From contig NC_056539.1 in NCBI RefSeq assembly GCF_910596095.1, forward strand, positions 9,870,501 through 9,934,500: DNA of 64,000 nucleotides, given 5' to 3'. The translations under genes and the position numbers were made by a program. A model generated the notes under the pieces. The model saw only the letters and a program-made list of their open reading frames with translations. It was not told where the DNA came from and did not search any database. Below are positions 15,101 through 29,383 of the stretch, in pieces; positions within the stretch are counted from its first letter, which is position 1; each line of letters begins with the position of its first letter. This DNA comes from Thunnus maccoyii. Lineage: Eukaryota; Chordata; Actinopteri; Scombriformes; Scombridae.

Positions 15101-18100
15101 AGCCTGAGGCAAGACTAATGAGTCAGCAGCCTGAAAATACACTCTTCCTCATTCTCTCTCTATGCCCGTTTCCTGTCCCACTTCAGAAGCACCTGGGATT
15201 TAAAAGAAGTCTTTCCGTCTTTTACATTCACTCCTAATGGATACAAATGGCTCGATCATTGTGAGATATTCCTATGGCTGCTGAAGAAGACATTATCAGC
15301 TTGTCTGGCGCCCTTTACAGAAACATGAATACACAGCTAGCCACAGAGCAGCAGACAGTTCTCTACTTGTTATGCCATTATAATGCCTTTCATAGATTAA
15401 AACTGAGAAAAATATACAGGAATAAAGAAAATAAAAGCAACATATCAGTGCACAGACACACTGGCTACATGTCCTAAATCACTGTCCCTCCTGGTTCCGC
15501 GCAGCCAAATCCCCTCATATTTCCTGTTGGCTTTGGGATCATACAGAATCAGGAGACATGGTATAACTGCGCCAAATCAACAGCAGTCCTGTACTGTACC
15601 AACTGACAGAGAGCAGACAAAACTGCAGAGACAGCAGGCTGAGGACGGATTCGTCTGCTAGCGGCGAGTCAAATATTATCACCAGCTGCACGGCATGCCA
15701 ACTGGGCTCTGATCCCCTCTCAAGGCAGGATGTTTGCTCGGTGACTCAAAATATTCACAGGCGTCGAGCGCGACAACACATGTGAACTCGTATGTGCGTA
15801 TGCTTGTGTGTCACATCTTACAGCCTTGGGTCCTCCTCTTTCTCTCCATATTTTTTTTTTTTTTTAATTCCTTTGACAACCTTCCCATGTGTAGTTTTGC
15901 TGTTTGATTATGCAAAAATCAGGAGAGCGTTGCCTTTATCACTCTGCCCTTAGTCAGAGAATGACACTGCAACACAGACAGGTACATTACCTGAACCAGG
16001 ACAGATTAGTTGCTGCTTTTCCTTCCCCTGGCCTAGATCTCAGAGCAGCTTGATTATACACACACACACACGCACACACACACACGCACAGGCTTTAAGT
16101 ATCCAACAGCACATCATGTACACCAAGTCCTTCTTATCCTAATTGTCTTAAATGAAAAAAAACTTAAACCGTGTCAACTGTTGTGACCAAACATGAAGGG
16201 AGGGAGATAAATTTTTAAAAAAAACAAGAGGAGTGATTTTATCTGGGTGTATGTTATTATGGCCGTGATTATAAATTCAACAGGAAAACTGAATGCTACA
16301 TTGGTCTGTCCTCTCCGTCTGTCCCGAGGCAGGAGAGAGTCTTGTGATGTTTTCCGTAGAAGTTGAGATAATTCTTGATATACAACATGTGGTGCAGGGA
16401 GATGAGTTAACTGAGGCTGATGGAGAACAGTGAGATGACGTAATGAGTTAGTTTCCTTTTAAACTTGACTGTCAACTTAACAAGGCCCAATCATATTCTA
16501 TGCACATATACACACCCCCAATAAAAAGCCAATCTAATCCAGCTGTTTTCTCCCAGAGCCACATTTCTGAGAATAAATCCTCCGAGCAGGCCGAGGACGC
16601 ATATTCGACCATCACTCTCTGTGCTTTACCTCCACACAGCTGATAGAGAGAAAAAAAAAAAATCAGCCATGGAGGCACATAAGGAGAAAAAGAGCTGAGG
16701 AGAGAGAATCTAGGATCCACGTGGGCCGAGGTGGATTGTGGGGCAGGGAGACATGCCAGGGCTCGCCAGTAAAAGTAGGCCAGCGCATCTGCCGGGCAGA
16801 CAAAAACACGCCGTCACTGTTTAGAAGAAGAGGGGGGGGGGGCAGATTTTTAAAAGCCCAGCCTGAGAGGACTGAGAGTGTTTTTGTGCACACGTTTGCG
16901 TGGGCGTTCTGATTTTCCTCCACATTGAAGCATGGAATAATGTAGAGCAGCAGTTTGTTCTAAAGCCTGCTGATCCCTCCATAATCCTCTCCACTGATGC
17001 ATCCTCGGGGCAGCTAGGACACAGTGGCTGAACTGGTTAATATCTCTCCAGCTCTCACACACACACTCATACATGCAGTCTTGAGCCAGACTTTACTTGC
17101 AGCCACCTCACCGAGAGTAAATCTGTCAACCAAATACTCATTGATTTCAGCTGAGGCACCCAAAGTCCTGGCTACTGACTGGTTAGTGGGTCTTTTTGCA
17201 ATTTATTTTTTATTGAAAGAGGAGTATACAAAGACAAGCTCCTCAATGATTGATTGAATGAAGCTCACCTTTCCCCCCTAGTAGAGCCTCTGTTGAATTC
17301 TTGGAGGCATGGAGAATTCGTGTGTTTTCCCTGCACTCCACTTTCTATGTAAACTTGCAAATCCTCAAGCTTGGGGCACGACAAGGTTTTCTTTGCAACA
17401 GCAAAAGCTCTGACTTCTGTCTGCAATTCAAATGGTTCTGATCTTCACTCGAACACTGTCCAAGTCAAAACACAGACTCAGGTATGAATTTTCAGGGTCA
17501 GATGTTCTGCTGACTGCTGCACATTTGGCTCATACTTTTTGCACATCTGACCACTTTCTTAATCCAGTAAGTGAAACTATTTTATTTTGGACGAGGCAGA
17601 TGAGATCAATATTGGCTAAGTGGCAGACCCCACTTATTATTAGTGCTCAAGTTGTCAATGCATCCTTACTGTAACTAGGCACAATTGCATGGCTCCTAGT
17701 TGTTCGCTCTACAAGCAAACAAATCAATACCTCAGAAAACACTCAAAAAACACAGAGACGGAGCAGAAAGACTTGAGTGGTGAATGGGGTTGGAGTGGTT
17801 TCTCTAAGTGCTTTAATGTTGTGTTGAGTAGAGGCATGCCATGTATATTGCCCCCCTTTCAAAGAATTATGACCCAGCCCTGTTCCTGGCACCCGAATCT
17901 GGGTCTATAATTATCAAGCCCATCAGAGCAGTAGTAAAAGCAACTTATCAACAATCATCAATGTCCTCTAGAGTTTAGGAGAGCTGCAGAGCTGTTCGGA
18001 CCTGTTCCCAGCAGGTGGAAAGTGATAGGACAAACAAAAGTGTGGAGACATGAACAGTCTTTGATTTGAAATAGCAACAAGCTTCTTCAAAGACATCGAC

Positions 18101-21100
18101 TACATTGAAACTTATTTTGTCTGTTTGTGCCCAACATCGCTTCATCTGTAAAACTGTCAACACTGCAGCAAACAGGATCTTACCTGATAACAGTGAACAA
18201 AGTTAAAAACATACATATATGCTCAAAAAAATAACAGTGACACTCAAAAGAAAACAGTATACTGTACAGTATATACAGCATATACACTATGCTACTGATA
18301 TGATTAAGTAACAGCATAAAAGCTTAAAATATCAATGCACGACCTGCATTTCCAGAATAAATGTATTCAATTGTGTGGTTTATTATATCTGCTTGGCTTA
18401 TGAAGCTGTGTTTAAGCAATTGAACGGCTATGAAGCCAAACTACTGTTGAAAGAGAACTTGATCGGTGGCTTATTATTCTTAAAATGCCATGCTAATAAA
18501 ACACACTGGAACAAGCCCAGTAGTTCCTAGCAGAATGACACTTCATCCTGTTTGAGATAAGTAAAATTCGATCAAGCACTTGAATTCATTTTATATAATG
18601 AAAGTCCATGTACCCTCTATGATCAACACTAACTTAAGCCATTTGTAAAGCTTGTTTGACTTTCTAAAAGGATCTAAAAGGATCTCTCTTTGGCTATTCC
18701 AGCTCTGTGACGCACATAAATCCTCCAAAATGTACACAGGAGCCTTTCTCCAGTATGTAGTGTGAATGAACAGACATGCCTCTATGTGGAAGCTTGCTGT
18801 AGCACCAAATAGGCCAAGTCACCAGGTACAAGCACAAGACTGCTGCAAAAAACTTGCCAGGAAGCAGGAGCTCATTGCAAGTTTTTATGCTTGTTCACTG
18901 CCTACAATTAACAATCCAAATAAGCATTGGGTTCATTCTAAACTATTATTTCATTACTCACTTTCTGCAAATTCCATGTGAATATCATTTTCTAACATAT
19001 GCCAGAGGCCCTGGAGCAAGTATGAATTGTATACGTTACTTCACAAGTTCCTACAGACTGCTGTGACCAACCACCTGCTCCACGGCCAGAGTCAGAAATG
19101 GACGCCGTGGATTTGAAAGTGGACATCTCTGTTCAGAGATAAAGAATGCACTCAATGAAGACTTAAACTTTCTTAAAACTGAGCTGAAAGAGGTTAAGTC
19201 TGAAATTGTAAAACAGCAAAGTGACTATTCGCTCTGAAATGGATAATATGAAGGCCACTATCAGCGACGTGGAAGAAGGCTTGTCAACATGGTCAGGTGA
19301 GGTCACTGCAGTTGGCTAATTTGAGGGAGAAGAATGAGGACATGAAAGGGGGGACGCCCAGATGTAATGTTCGCATTGTGGGTGTTGCAGAGGAAAATGG
19401 TTTGAGCTCCACTGAATCAGTTTCTGAACTTCTGAAAGAAGTTTTGCATATGGGTAAAGAAGTCCTGGTTGATTGCTCGCACAGAGGTCTCGCACCGAGA
19501 AAGTCTAATGGAAAACCTCGGGTTATTGTCACCAAACTTCAATACCACCAAGATTGTGTTGATGTACAATGTGGCAACGGGTCATAAACAATCCTACTCA
19601 AAGGACTGACATTTACTTATCCATGATTCCTAATGTCTGACATAAATAATTTAGGAGCATGGGTTGTCTGGTTAACTTTGTAAGCTGGAATGTCAAGTTA
19701 AGTTAGTTTAAATCATCCTGTGAAACGCAGAAGGGTACTCACACATCTTAATCATCTCAAGGCTGATATTGCATTCCTCCAGGAGACTCATCTCCGCACT
19801 GCTGACCAGTTCAGATTGAGAGGGGGATGGACAGGACAAGCATATCATTCCAAGGCGAGGGGGCAGTGATCCTAATCAGTAAGAATGTACCATTTGTGAT
19901 GTCCAGCACCGAATCTGACCCCATGGGGCGGTATGTTATTGTAGTTGGTTGATTGTACGGATTCCCAGTTATTTTGGGTAACATTTATGAGTCAAATTGG
20001 GATGACAATGCATTTTTCATCAATATGTTCTCCTAATTTCCTAACATGGATACACATCACCTCATTCTCGGTGGGGACACAAACTGCGTACACTCTCTAA
20101 ATTTAGACTGACGCTCCTCTAAGATGACATCCGAGACAAAATCAGTACAATCAATCCAACTTTTTCTTCAGGTATATGGCGTAACTGACGTTTGGCATTT
20201 CCGCAACCCTACATCTTTTTCCTCCCGGTCCATAAGACGTTCTCATGGATAGATTATTTCTTTATCAACAACAAACTTCTCCCGATGGTAGCTTCTTGTG
20301 AATATCAGTCCATAGTCATCTCTGACCATGGCCCCCTGACTATGAGGGAACGCATTCCCGGTGCAGAACCCATCTATCGCTCATGGAGATTTAACCCTTT
20401 GTTTCCTTTTGTTAATTTCATTAAATCTGAAATTGAATTTTTTCTCACCCATAATTAGACCTGGGGAATGTCATCCTCAACGGTCTGGAAATCGTTGAAG
20501 GCGGACTTAAGGGGGCGAGTTTTCTGTCTCTCAAGAAATTTGGCAAAATATCCGGCTATAAAACAAATCTTCAAAAAAGTGAGTTAATGCCCATCAACAT
20601 AGCTGCCAAGAACATCTCCTTCAATTTGACCCCATTTAAAATCAACACAAAAAAGTTCAAATATCTGGGAATCTGGATTACACAGAATTATAAAGACCTC
20701 TACAAAGTTAACTTCCTGCCCTTGATGGCCTGTCTGAAACTGGACATTAAAAGTTGGGATTTACTGCCCCTTTCTTTCTTTTATATTATTACTGGCCAGC
20801 CAACATTACGGCAATGACTAACTGGATGAGTGACAAAGACAACTCTGATACCCCTAAATGGCTAATCCTGGAGAATACATCCTGTGGACTCACCTCGTTA
20901 CCAACTCTATTGTGCTCTGAACTCCCAGTGGTAAAGCCCATTTCTTATTATACCACTAACCCCATTGTTGCATAGTCAGTAAGAATTTGGAACCAGTTTA
21001 GGAGGTCATTTGCTCTCCTCTGTCTCTCCCTCTCTGCTCTGATCAGTGCTCGAAATTAACTTTTTTCCTCAGTGTCCCGAATTCCCAAACTTAACAACCA

Positions 21101-24100
21101 TTGTCCCAAATTGAAGTTCTTTTTTTCCTTTCTAAAATTGCTGCTCATTAAACCTCAGTACAATAGGTTGTACACATAAATTTAAACAGTACAATTATTA
21201 TTTAGACACGTTGATAAACCACACATTAGAGGACATATTGACGATGACCAATATGGTGCAGCTCAATTAGCACATGCAACTTTTCTGGCACAGATATTAT
21301 GACAAAGCAACCTTGAATAACACTGCATATTAACATTTTTACAGTGTTCAGTTTTTGTGATCATTTATACATAGAGCCAAATGTTACATACCTCACTCCA
21401 CTTACCAAGGATGCAACATGTAGGGAAAATACAGACTCAGCTGCTCTCAGGTGTAGTACTGCTAGCTTGATGGATACACTTTCTCTAAGCTAAAAATAGC
21501 ACAAAGATGCAACGAAACCTACCATCTCAAGTTTCAAAAGGTTACTACGAATGTAAACATATACGCATGCAGTGTTAATGAGTAACTAACATTACATTTC
21601 TACATTGTATGATGTTAACTTACATCACAGACGTTTTGAGGGGCGAGTGAAGATTCAGAGTTGAGTCATATGAGTAGCTATACAGGTTCTTGGACGCACG
21701 TCAAAACAGAATGAGCTAGTAGTCATTTACATTTGCTGTAGGACTGTTAATGTGTCACTTTATTAAGTTTTAATATTTTTTCCAGGCAAGAAAATAACAG
21801 TGTAAATTCCCAATATGTGGTCAGTTTATCCAAAAAACGCCTATTTGGAAATTTGCCCCGACGTTTTTGTTCCTTACTGTCCAAGAATTGTTCCAAACCC
21901 CGTATCTTTGTGTCCCAGGTGCTATTTGTATTGTCCCCGGGACAACGGGACATCCTTAACTTTGAGCGCTAGCTCCGATAGTTAAAAACCATGTTTACCC
22001 CTTCAATACTAAAGGTAAATGGACTCCACTTATAAAGCACCTTAATGAAAAAATTCCAGATGCAATTTGGCAGAAAATTATCCAAAAGATTTACTCATCA
22101 TCCACTTGTCAACAGCATGCTGTTGTACAATTCAAGACAGTACACTGACTTCATTGGTCGAAGGTTAGGTTGTCTAGAATTAGACCAGAGTTGGACCCTA
22201 CATGTGATAGATGCAAGCAAGCTCCTGCAAGTCTATTTTCATTACTTTCTCTAAAATATTAGAGGAGCCAATGGATCCATCCCCTTTTATTGCTCTGTTT
22301 AGTGTTGAACCACAGGTTGTGCACCGATAAGTGCAACATTTTGGCCTTTTGCACTTTGTTAGGCAGGCAACTTGTAATGTTCAGGTGAAAAGACCCTCTC
22401 CCGCCTATGCATTCTCATTGGATGTGAGAGATTATGCAAAAGCTCAAGGTAGAGAAGATAAGATGTTCTCTACAAGGGTCTGTTCTGAGATTCTATGCAA
22501 TTTGGCAGCCTTTCTTATCATTTGTGGAAAAAATGGAAGAAGAGAATGTAATCCTATAATATTTATAAACTTCTGACTTATTCTGTTGCCGTGTGTCTCT
22601 GTCTGTCTGTCTGTTTTTGTTTTGTTTTGATTGTTTGTGCAAGTGTGTAAAATGACTGACTTTAATTTAGTGGTGTAGATCTGGTGGGTAGGCAGGTGGG
22701 CTGGGTGGATACTTGGGATTAGATTGAATACAGTGTACTGGGGCTGAGCAATTAATCAATATTTTATTGAAACTGCTATATGGCCTACAGCAATTTTCAA
22801 ATCACAGGAGGGGCGATATTTATTAAAAGGAGAAATGTGTGTCAAAATACCATTTTAAATTAAATATTGTCATGCTGCAGAGATATCTTGGCCTCCACAT
22901 CAAATTCTAAGAAAACATCTTTGTTTGGTACAGATCCCTGCAAAAATCACACCATAATCATTTTCATATGTTTTTCAATGAAAATGGGAAAAATTATGTA
23001 AAAATGATTCCCTCTAATATCAAAAATCACATCACAATTGCAATATCAGTCAAAATAAGTGTAAATAGATATTTTTTAAAATGATATATCATACTTTTTA
23101 AAAAATATAAAATATTTTATATATTATTATTATTTTTAAAATCATAGTTTTCAGGGGGACTGGCTTTGAACACAGATCCCTAGTTGCTTAACTAAGACTT
23201 ATTAGACAGTGAAACACATAACAGAAGAAAAAAACATCCAAAATTAAAATGCTTTAGTCAAACTAAATTTAACAGCTATATCAAGAGAGCAAACACATTA
23301 TTACCAAGGATAATTTACATATAAAAAGGTGTCAAGCTTGTATTTTACATTTATTTAAGATTCTGGGTATAAAATGAAGTAATTATATCATCTGAGTTGA
23401 CTAAGGGAACAATTAAAGTGCTGGGATTTCCATCTGTTTCTGCTGTATTTATACCAATCTGTTAACTGCCTGTATAACACCACATTTATCAGCAGTGAAA
23501 TTAGACACACATCCCTTCTCTGATACTGAGCCACACAAAACATCCACAGTCACAGTATGGTGGCAACAGTTAAGCTGTGATGATGGGAGTCATCACACTA
23601 GTCCCAGCCAGACAGGGATCAAAGAGGCTTGGGAATGCGACATCAGGAACATCGGCCGAGGACAATGGCGTAGAGAAAAGGACTGAAGGACGCAGTCATG
23701 TGATATAATGTAATTTGATAGGAAAAGCCACTTTGCCAGTGTGGGTTAGCATGGGTGGGCGTGGATACAACAATGCATGCACATTCTCAGTCAGTATGTA
23801 TGCATCAGCAGGCACAGCAGGAGAACAAAAACTCATGAAACATTCACCTCGGGACAAAGTGTACCGATGTGCTGCAGCGTGGTGAACATTTACATTTACT
23901 ATACATACTCCAGTGCAAACAGAGGCCTCCTAACTACTATACATACTCCGATGCAAACAGTGGCGCCCTAAATAGCAAGACAACACCATGTTTAAAACAA
24001 AAAAAACTCGGGAAACTGACATGAATACTACTGTGATATTTTGGTTTTGAACAATAAATTACACTGATTGTACGTACATCAGCTGAAACAATAAGTCTGC

Positions 24101-27100
24101 TGTATATTCCCTGTTTGATTTCGATGTCCATTACAAATCTAATAATTTTGGCCCATGAAATAAGATAACGTGATCTTGCTTTTAACAGGCGAATTGAGGA
24201 AAGTAAGTTTGATGACATTGCTATGTCTTTCTTTGCAAGCTTCTGCAAAACATGCCCCTAATAGCTTTGGTACAAAATGTTCTTTAGTAGGCATGTGTGT
24301 CAGCTATGGGGGTGGGGGGGCCTCTTTCTGTACATTGACCTCACCCGGACATTTAAAAAGACACACACACACGGTTTCACACTTGCTACATACAAGACTT
24401 GACAACCCACAAAGAAAAAGAGAGAGACACACAAGACAAGTAGGAGAGCCAGTTGGTAGCTGAAAAAGGTAAACAGTAAAGAGCAGCGAGTGAGAGAGGG
24501 GGAGGGGAAGAGAGGAAAACCAGAGCATTTTCAGGAGGGGAAAAATAGTGCTTTTCTCTAGGAGAGCAGGAAAATGCAGAGCAATCACTGATTTTAATGT
24601 AATGAACTATCAAAAACTGATACCGAGTATATACAGTATCCAATCACAAATATTTGGATACATTAAAATAACCGAGGATGGAAAATGTCCATGCCTTGAA
24701 TTATTTTCTGATGCATACACAAAAACCTGGTAAACCCCTAGCGCTCAGAAAACACAGTTCACTGCACAATGACAAGAAGTTCAAATACATAAGTTCAAAG
24801 TGAAAGCTCAGTCACAAACAGTCAAATCAATCAACTCTTTTCCCTTTGCCATACCCTCTTCTCACACATGAAAACACACACAACAAAATGGCATTAGTGT
24901 TCTGACGCCTGCCTCCACCTTTAAGACCTAACAATCTCCACCCTCAGAATACTATTTACTAACACAGTAAACAGTGTTATTTCCCTTCTAACCACTGACT
25001 GACCAGCACTCAGCTCTCACTGCCTACCTATTCCCATAAAAATATTATGTGAGCTACAGGATCCTGCAAAGAAGGTCCTACTGGCAGAAAATAAAGAAAA
25101 TAGCATCATGATTGCAAAATTGTGCTATTATAGAGCTCACTGCAGTCAACAATTCATATCATGCTCTTTTTTAATAATTTGAAGCAAGTTATTGACACAA
25201 AATTCACTTGACAAAAATATGTTTATATGCATTGTGGAGTTTATATAATGTTTCCAACAGAGCTGCTAATATTTTACAAGGGACATCAGGCTTCAAATGA
25301 ATCTACTGAATTCTTAGTAAAAGGAAGGTATTCTGAGTAAAGGAAGTGAGAAACACGATGGACTAACACAAAACTGAAACTGAATATTTTCTCCGGTTTT
25401 TACTTATGGCAAAGAATGTTGAAGAGACACTTTTAGATGTTTTATCGAGATTTTTTTTGTTATTTTTGTTTTCCCTCAGAAATAAAACCAGATATAACTG
25501 TCTTCATTCAGACTTTACTCAAATACTGTTATATCAAACTACTTAGCCGGTTTGTAGGGACTCTACTCCTTGGTTATTCCCTCTCTCTCTCTACCAATCA
25601 ATGACTACTTTCTGTTTGCCACAGTTGTGAGAAGTGAAAACAAACAGCATGGTATTATTGTCTGAACTGCAGTCTGGATTAAGATCACACTCACCAGACT
25701 CACAACAAGCGTCATCTTTTCATTGTCATTATCTAGGAAATTTTTATTGCAATTCAGTTTTGTGATTGTTTTTACCCAGCCCTACCTCTGAGCCCTCGAC
25801 TTAGACACTCCGATGTGGTCATTTCACCTAATAACACCGGCTCTACCTCAGGTGTTGGCTCACTCTGACTACTTCACATGACTCATGTTATAAAGAGGTA
25901 CCAGCATTAACATAAAGACTGACGGGTAGCAGGGAGCCAGGAAGGCTGGTAGGCTGGAGAGCTCAGTGTGCTCAGCAGTCTCCATGGCCAGTGGGCAGGA
26001 ACAATAGTGTGCTCTGGAGTGCCAGTTCAGCTCTGTCTCCCCAGATAAAACCAGAGCTGCCAGCCTGCAGTGCTAGACCTTGGCCTTCTACAACAAAAAC
26101 AACGGAAAGATGAACTCTCAGTTCCTGAGCCTCTAGTTTCTGAAAACAGAAGCAGCAGTATCGAAAAGAGAAACCTTTTATAGCTAAATTTAAATTCAGG
26201 GATTTTCAAGGTATAATGCGACTACTGTCAGCTGAGTAGACACACCTCAGCCAGGAAAATGAAAGAAGTCTTATAGATGATTTGATCCCAACACATTTGT
26301 ACATTTAACAAGCTGCCAACCGCTGATCAAAATAAAATCTGATTTAGAGATGCAATCACTTTTAAGATTGATTAATCTGTTGATTATTATTTTGACCAAT
26401 CAATAGTTACCTCATAAAAAAAAAAATTCAATTTGAAAACCCAAAGCAACTCTTATATGATACATTCAGAATTGTCAAATAAATGTATTTGACTTAACAG
26501 GGATTCAGACTGAAAATAGCCCTGCGTTTAAACAATGCAAGAGGCTGTGTTGATGGGTGACATGTTGCTTCATGTGCCAGTCAGACATGGAAAGGAAAAC
26601 AAGAAGCCTGAGCCTGAAGTTGATGATTCTGCCTTTTTTGACACGCAGGTCAAATGTTATGTCTGCTCTGACAGATAACCTTGTGCCTTTTTTGTTTTGC
26701 TTTAGAAACATATCGGATTCCATTCTTTGTTAGTTAATCAATGCTTTAGATTCCTCTGTTTGAGACAGAGCACCTTAGATATAATACAGCCTAGTGTGTT
26801 TACACCGTTGCACTTGGTCAAAGTAGGTATATTTGGATACAATGTCATGAGATCATGCATGTCTTATCTGTGCATGTGTGTTTCAACATGTGTGTCATGC
26901 ACATGACCTGTACCAACGTGACAGTACAGTATGTAGAGGCCTATGCATGAGTGAGAGGGTTCAGACATCGGCAACTCATTCTAAATTGATATCAATGATG
27001 TCCTTGAGACTACATTAGGGCTGCAACCAAAGATTATTTTCATTTTCAATTCATCTAATGATTATTTTTTCCAATCAATTAATCATTTAGCTTGTAAGGT

Positions 27101-29348
27101 GTCAGACAGCAGTGAAAAACACATATCACAAGTTCAAATTCAAATTCTGTGTTTTGTCCAAAACCCCAAAATGTTTAATTGCTTCAGTTTGCTTGACAAA
27201 TGACAAATCAATTAATCAATTATCAAAATGATTGCAGGTTATTTTTCTGACAAATGACTCATCATTGCAGCTCTTGATATCATAATGGTTAGTATAGATT
27301 ATACATGACTGGGCAATGTATTTCAAGTTCTCTAAGTTAGGTTAATCGCTTTACTGATCACACTCCTCCTAACACCAGACTCTGACTCAACATGAGGTCA
27401 GAATGTGGCAATGTGCTGTTAAAATTGCTGAAATGCGGTAGAAACAAGGTGAATACCAAAAAGGTATACACTTTCACACTGCAGTTGTTCCTTCACTCTT
27501 TGATTAGTCTGCACTCACAAGGCCTGGGCCTTCAGCTGGACAACAACTGGGCAACAACAGCAAAAAAAAGGGAGTCTGCTAATGATGGCAGAGCTTAGAG
27601 GAGAGGAAAAAAATAAACACGTGTAAGGACACACATGCTGTAAATCACAGCAGCCAGATGGTATTACAGGACCATAAAAGTTACAACAAGAAGGCTGGAT
27701 GAAATGAATAGCTGGGAGGTGATGAGCTTCGGGAGAAGGCTAAAGTAAGCCACATTGTCTTGTCCCAAGGCAGGCTTTGTTACCTTCGAGTTTCAACCCC
27801 ATCCCCCCTTTCATGGCCAGAGTAGCCAAAACACACACAGAGCCTTCTCTGTTTCTCCATTAATCACTCTCAGTGCCCAGTACAGGTGCTGGTGAGTATC
27901 TACTGGTGAGAAACACAAGCAGTACTATCAGTGGCAACAGGCTCTCTGGGCACTGATGGGCAACACAAGGAGGATCTTCTTATGTAACAACTGCCCAAAA
28001 AAGGGAACTTTTATGATGTGGCAGAACACGTAGTTCTTTTAACGAGTGGGTCCTCTAGCTATTTACTGGTTTTCTTCACTGTGCAGCGCTCACATTTCCT
28101 ATGAGAAGGTTACAGAGGACATCGTTCACACAAAGGAACTCACAGTCAAGAAATATTTTAAGCCTTTGTTTATGTACAACCATTACCCAGGAGGGGACTC
28201 ACAAGAAAGTGATTCAGTTTCTGAGGCTTCACACTGGAATTTACCTGACTCTATATTGGATAAACTCACTTAGCTTGTTAACTGATTGTGAGCTCTTGTT
28301 CACGTTCACAAGCAGGATTGCTTAAGACCTGAAGCTATGGGTTGGGAAAACATGATCCTGCAGCAGGAAGCCAGTCGAAGCCCATATATAGACCATCTCA
28401 TTCTATAGATGATCTAGGAAAGGAAACAGGTTGGACCAGCAAAACCCTGCAGTGTTCTCTTACAGGACTGGTGTCAAAACATACAGCGGAAACCTCCCAA
28501 CACCTGTTTTGAGTGTTATAATCAAAATAGAAACACACCACAGTATCCTAAAGAAATCTCAACTGTGTCAAGGTCATTTAATTGGCTAAAAGACTAATTA
28601 ACAGCTCAAAGGCAAAATTATACAATAGTCAAGCAAATCAGCAGCACCATGTGTACAACTTCATTCTACCCGCACATGATCTGACAATTGTAATGTGGCT
28701 GATTAAAAAAAGTCTTTAGCCTATTAGAATATAATATAAGATCCCTAGCTGGTCAGTTGGCTGAACAGATATCTCATGAGTGCTAATCACATTAGATGAT
28801 AACAATAATCTTCAAACGGCTGTGAAACTAATAAGCCTATGACACAAGGATAGAATCTGATGACAAGAGCATGCCCCTGTGCAAATACAATAAGACAAAA
28901 TCCAATTGTTTATTTGTCTATTGGGCAGTTTTAAAGAATATATAATTAACAGACGGATGCGATCTGAGAGGGGTGCTGACACACCACAGTCAGCTGACAT
29001 CAGGGCACTACAGTTAAAATCTAAATGGGGAGAAAGTAATGTATACGTCTGCGGTAAGTAATCATTACTGACAATCAACCTGGCTGGAAACGTGCACCCT
29101 CACACAAACACTCATGTACACATGCGCACAGGTTCCCCAGAGATGCTGATGTCAACAGCCTGAGCTAGCATACTGAACGCACAGTAAGACCCCTGTTGCT
29201 GACTGTGTGAGTGAAGGGGCAGCATAACACACACTGAATACAGTCTGCTATGCTTCTTTGAGCACTGCAGCATAAAGATCTCTAGCTGACTGCCGACCAG
29301 CTACAGCAGTCTCACAGTAACACACAGAGGACAAGACTTCACATTGCT

Positions 29349-29383
<35 letters not shown>

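Noticed and set aside
21747..21953. 68-codon minus-strand frame inside the hAT-like element
   Set aside because: It might be a transposase remnant, but it shows no recognisable motif, so it was not called as a gene.
24304..24643. Minus-strand frames of 85-94 codons in suco intron 1
   Set aside because: They are CT-rich low-complexity translations without splice signals or relatives.
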